Shown: positions 63,727-64,000 of the stretch, piece by piece
How the letters are laid out: every line of letters starts with the position of its first letter
Position numbering within the stretch: position 1 is the stretch's first letter
Assembly (NCBI RefSeq): GCF_900107745.1
Contig: NZ_FNRO01000002.1
Coordinates: forward strand, 930,001-994,000
Length of the DNA stretch: 64,000 nt
Reading direction: 5' to 3'
Origin: Variovorax sp. YR216
GTDB taxonomy: Bacteria > Pseudomonadota > Gammaproteobacteria > Burkholderiales > Burkholderiaceae_C
Notes under the pieces: generated by a model
What the model was told of the DNA's origin: nothing
The model's input: the letters and a program-made list of their open reading frames with translations, nothing else
Database searches by the model: none
Made by a program: the position numbers and the translations under genes

Positions 63727-64000
63727 TCCCTCCCACATCCCAGCGATCGACCCTGTCACGCTGGCCGTGCTTCGCGGCCGGCTCGAACAGGTGGCCGACG
63801 AAATGGACGCGACGCTCTATCGCAGCGCGTTCAACCCCATCATTGCCGAGGCGCACGACGCCTGCCACGGGCTTTACGACGCCGCCACCGGCGACACGCT
63901 GGTGCAGGGCAAGTCCGGCCTGCCGGTGTTCGTCGGCGCGATGGCCTTCGCCGTGCGCGCGACCGCGAAGGTGGCCGAATCACGCGGCGGCATGCAGGAC
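63719..64000 (+). CDS. N-methylhydantoinase B / 5-oxoprolinase beta-type subunit, N-terminal part
   Basis: The first 94 codons of a gene running off the right edge. The opening IDPVTLAVLRGRLEQVADEMDATLYRSAFNPIIAEAHDACHGLYDAATGDTLVQG is the conserved start of HyuB, the B subunit of ATP-dependent N-methylhydantoinase/oxoprolinase-type enzymes (also related to acetone carboxylase alpha). HyuA, the ATP-binding partner, is not upstream and may lie beyond the window. Start overlaps the small dehydratase subunit by 8 bases. The substrate is presumably a lactam, imide or related amide. Confidence 0.88.
   Translation, partial: MPDPSHIPAIDPVTLAVLRGRLEQVADEMDATLYRSAFNPIIAEAHDACHGLYDAATGDTLVQGKSGLPVFVGAMAFAVRATAKVAESRGGMQD

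Overview
The window is GC-rich (roughly two-thirds GC by eye) chromosomal DNA of a betaproteobacterium, most probably a Comamonadaceae member close to Variovorax. The evidence is the conserved order ispG-hisS-(yfgM)-bamB-der-hfq-hflX-hflK-hflC-hisZ-purA, the presence of HisZ, three orphan tricarboxylate-type (Bug) receptors, and GC-rich structured spacers between genes. I see no tRNA, rRNA, insertion sequence, prophage or CRISPR array.

Region 1 (1-17243) is housekeeping on the + strand: isoprenoid synthesis, histidyl-tRNA synthetase, outer-membrane assembly (BamB), ribosome GTPases (Der, HflX), Hfq, the HflKC protease-control complex, HisZ and PurA. It continues with a phosphoribosyltransferase, a cystathionine beta-lyase, a divergent esterase/ABC-ATPase pair, rlmB and an amidohydrolase. 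A 227-bp inverted-repeat element lies upstream of the lyase, and a third copy of its 25-bp module lies upstream of rlmB.

Region 2 (17254-34407) is accessory metabolism: an aldo/keto reductase with a DUF3237 protein, a split chromate-type transporter, a YihY membrane protein, a CHRD lipoprotein, a patatin, 3-hydroxybutyrate dehydrogenase, and a tricarballylate cluster (LysR, TcuA, TcuB, Bug receptor). It ends with a cupin, a fused MarR-GNAT protein, the radical SAM protein YgiQ, and a secreted RNase T2.

Region 3 (34560-45039) holds a universal stress protein, a large GH28 lipoprotein behind a 571-bp regulatory gap with GntR-like operator sequences, and a hemerythrin-like protein. Convergent to the latter is a three-gene cluster: a DNA-binding-domain-only LysR fragment, a flavin-oxidase-fold protein and a flavin-oxidase-fold/GAF/C-terminal-domain fusion. 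A second orphan Bug receptor follows, then a translationally coupled operon of two exported oxidoreductases around a transporter.

Region 4 (45044-55299) holds a CaiB-type CoA transferase divergent from a dienoyl-CoA-reductase-like SDR. Next comes a five-gene IclR-controlled cassette (SDR, flavin monooxygenase, bile-acid-type symporter, epimerase, EamA exporter), then a DUF488 protein, a crotonase and a nitroreductase.

Region 5 (55413-64000) is one long operon: GntR/UTRA regulator, full branched-chain-type ABC importer, Bug receptor, aconitase-type two-subunit dehydratase, and the start of an N-methylhydantoinase B subunit cut by the window edge. It looks like an uptake-plus-catabolism operon of unknown substrate. 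Within it and in the chromate-transporter operon, spacers running exactly from stop codon to start codon carry a shared structured repeat that supplies the ribosome binding site. I consider this the most interesting non-gene observation in the window.
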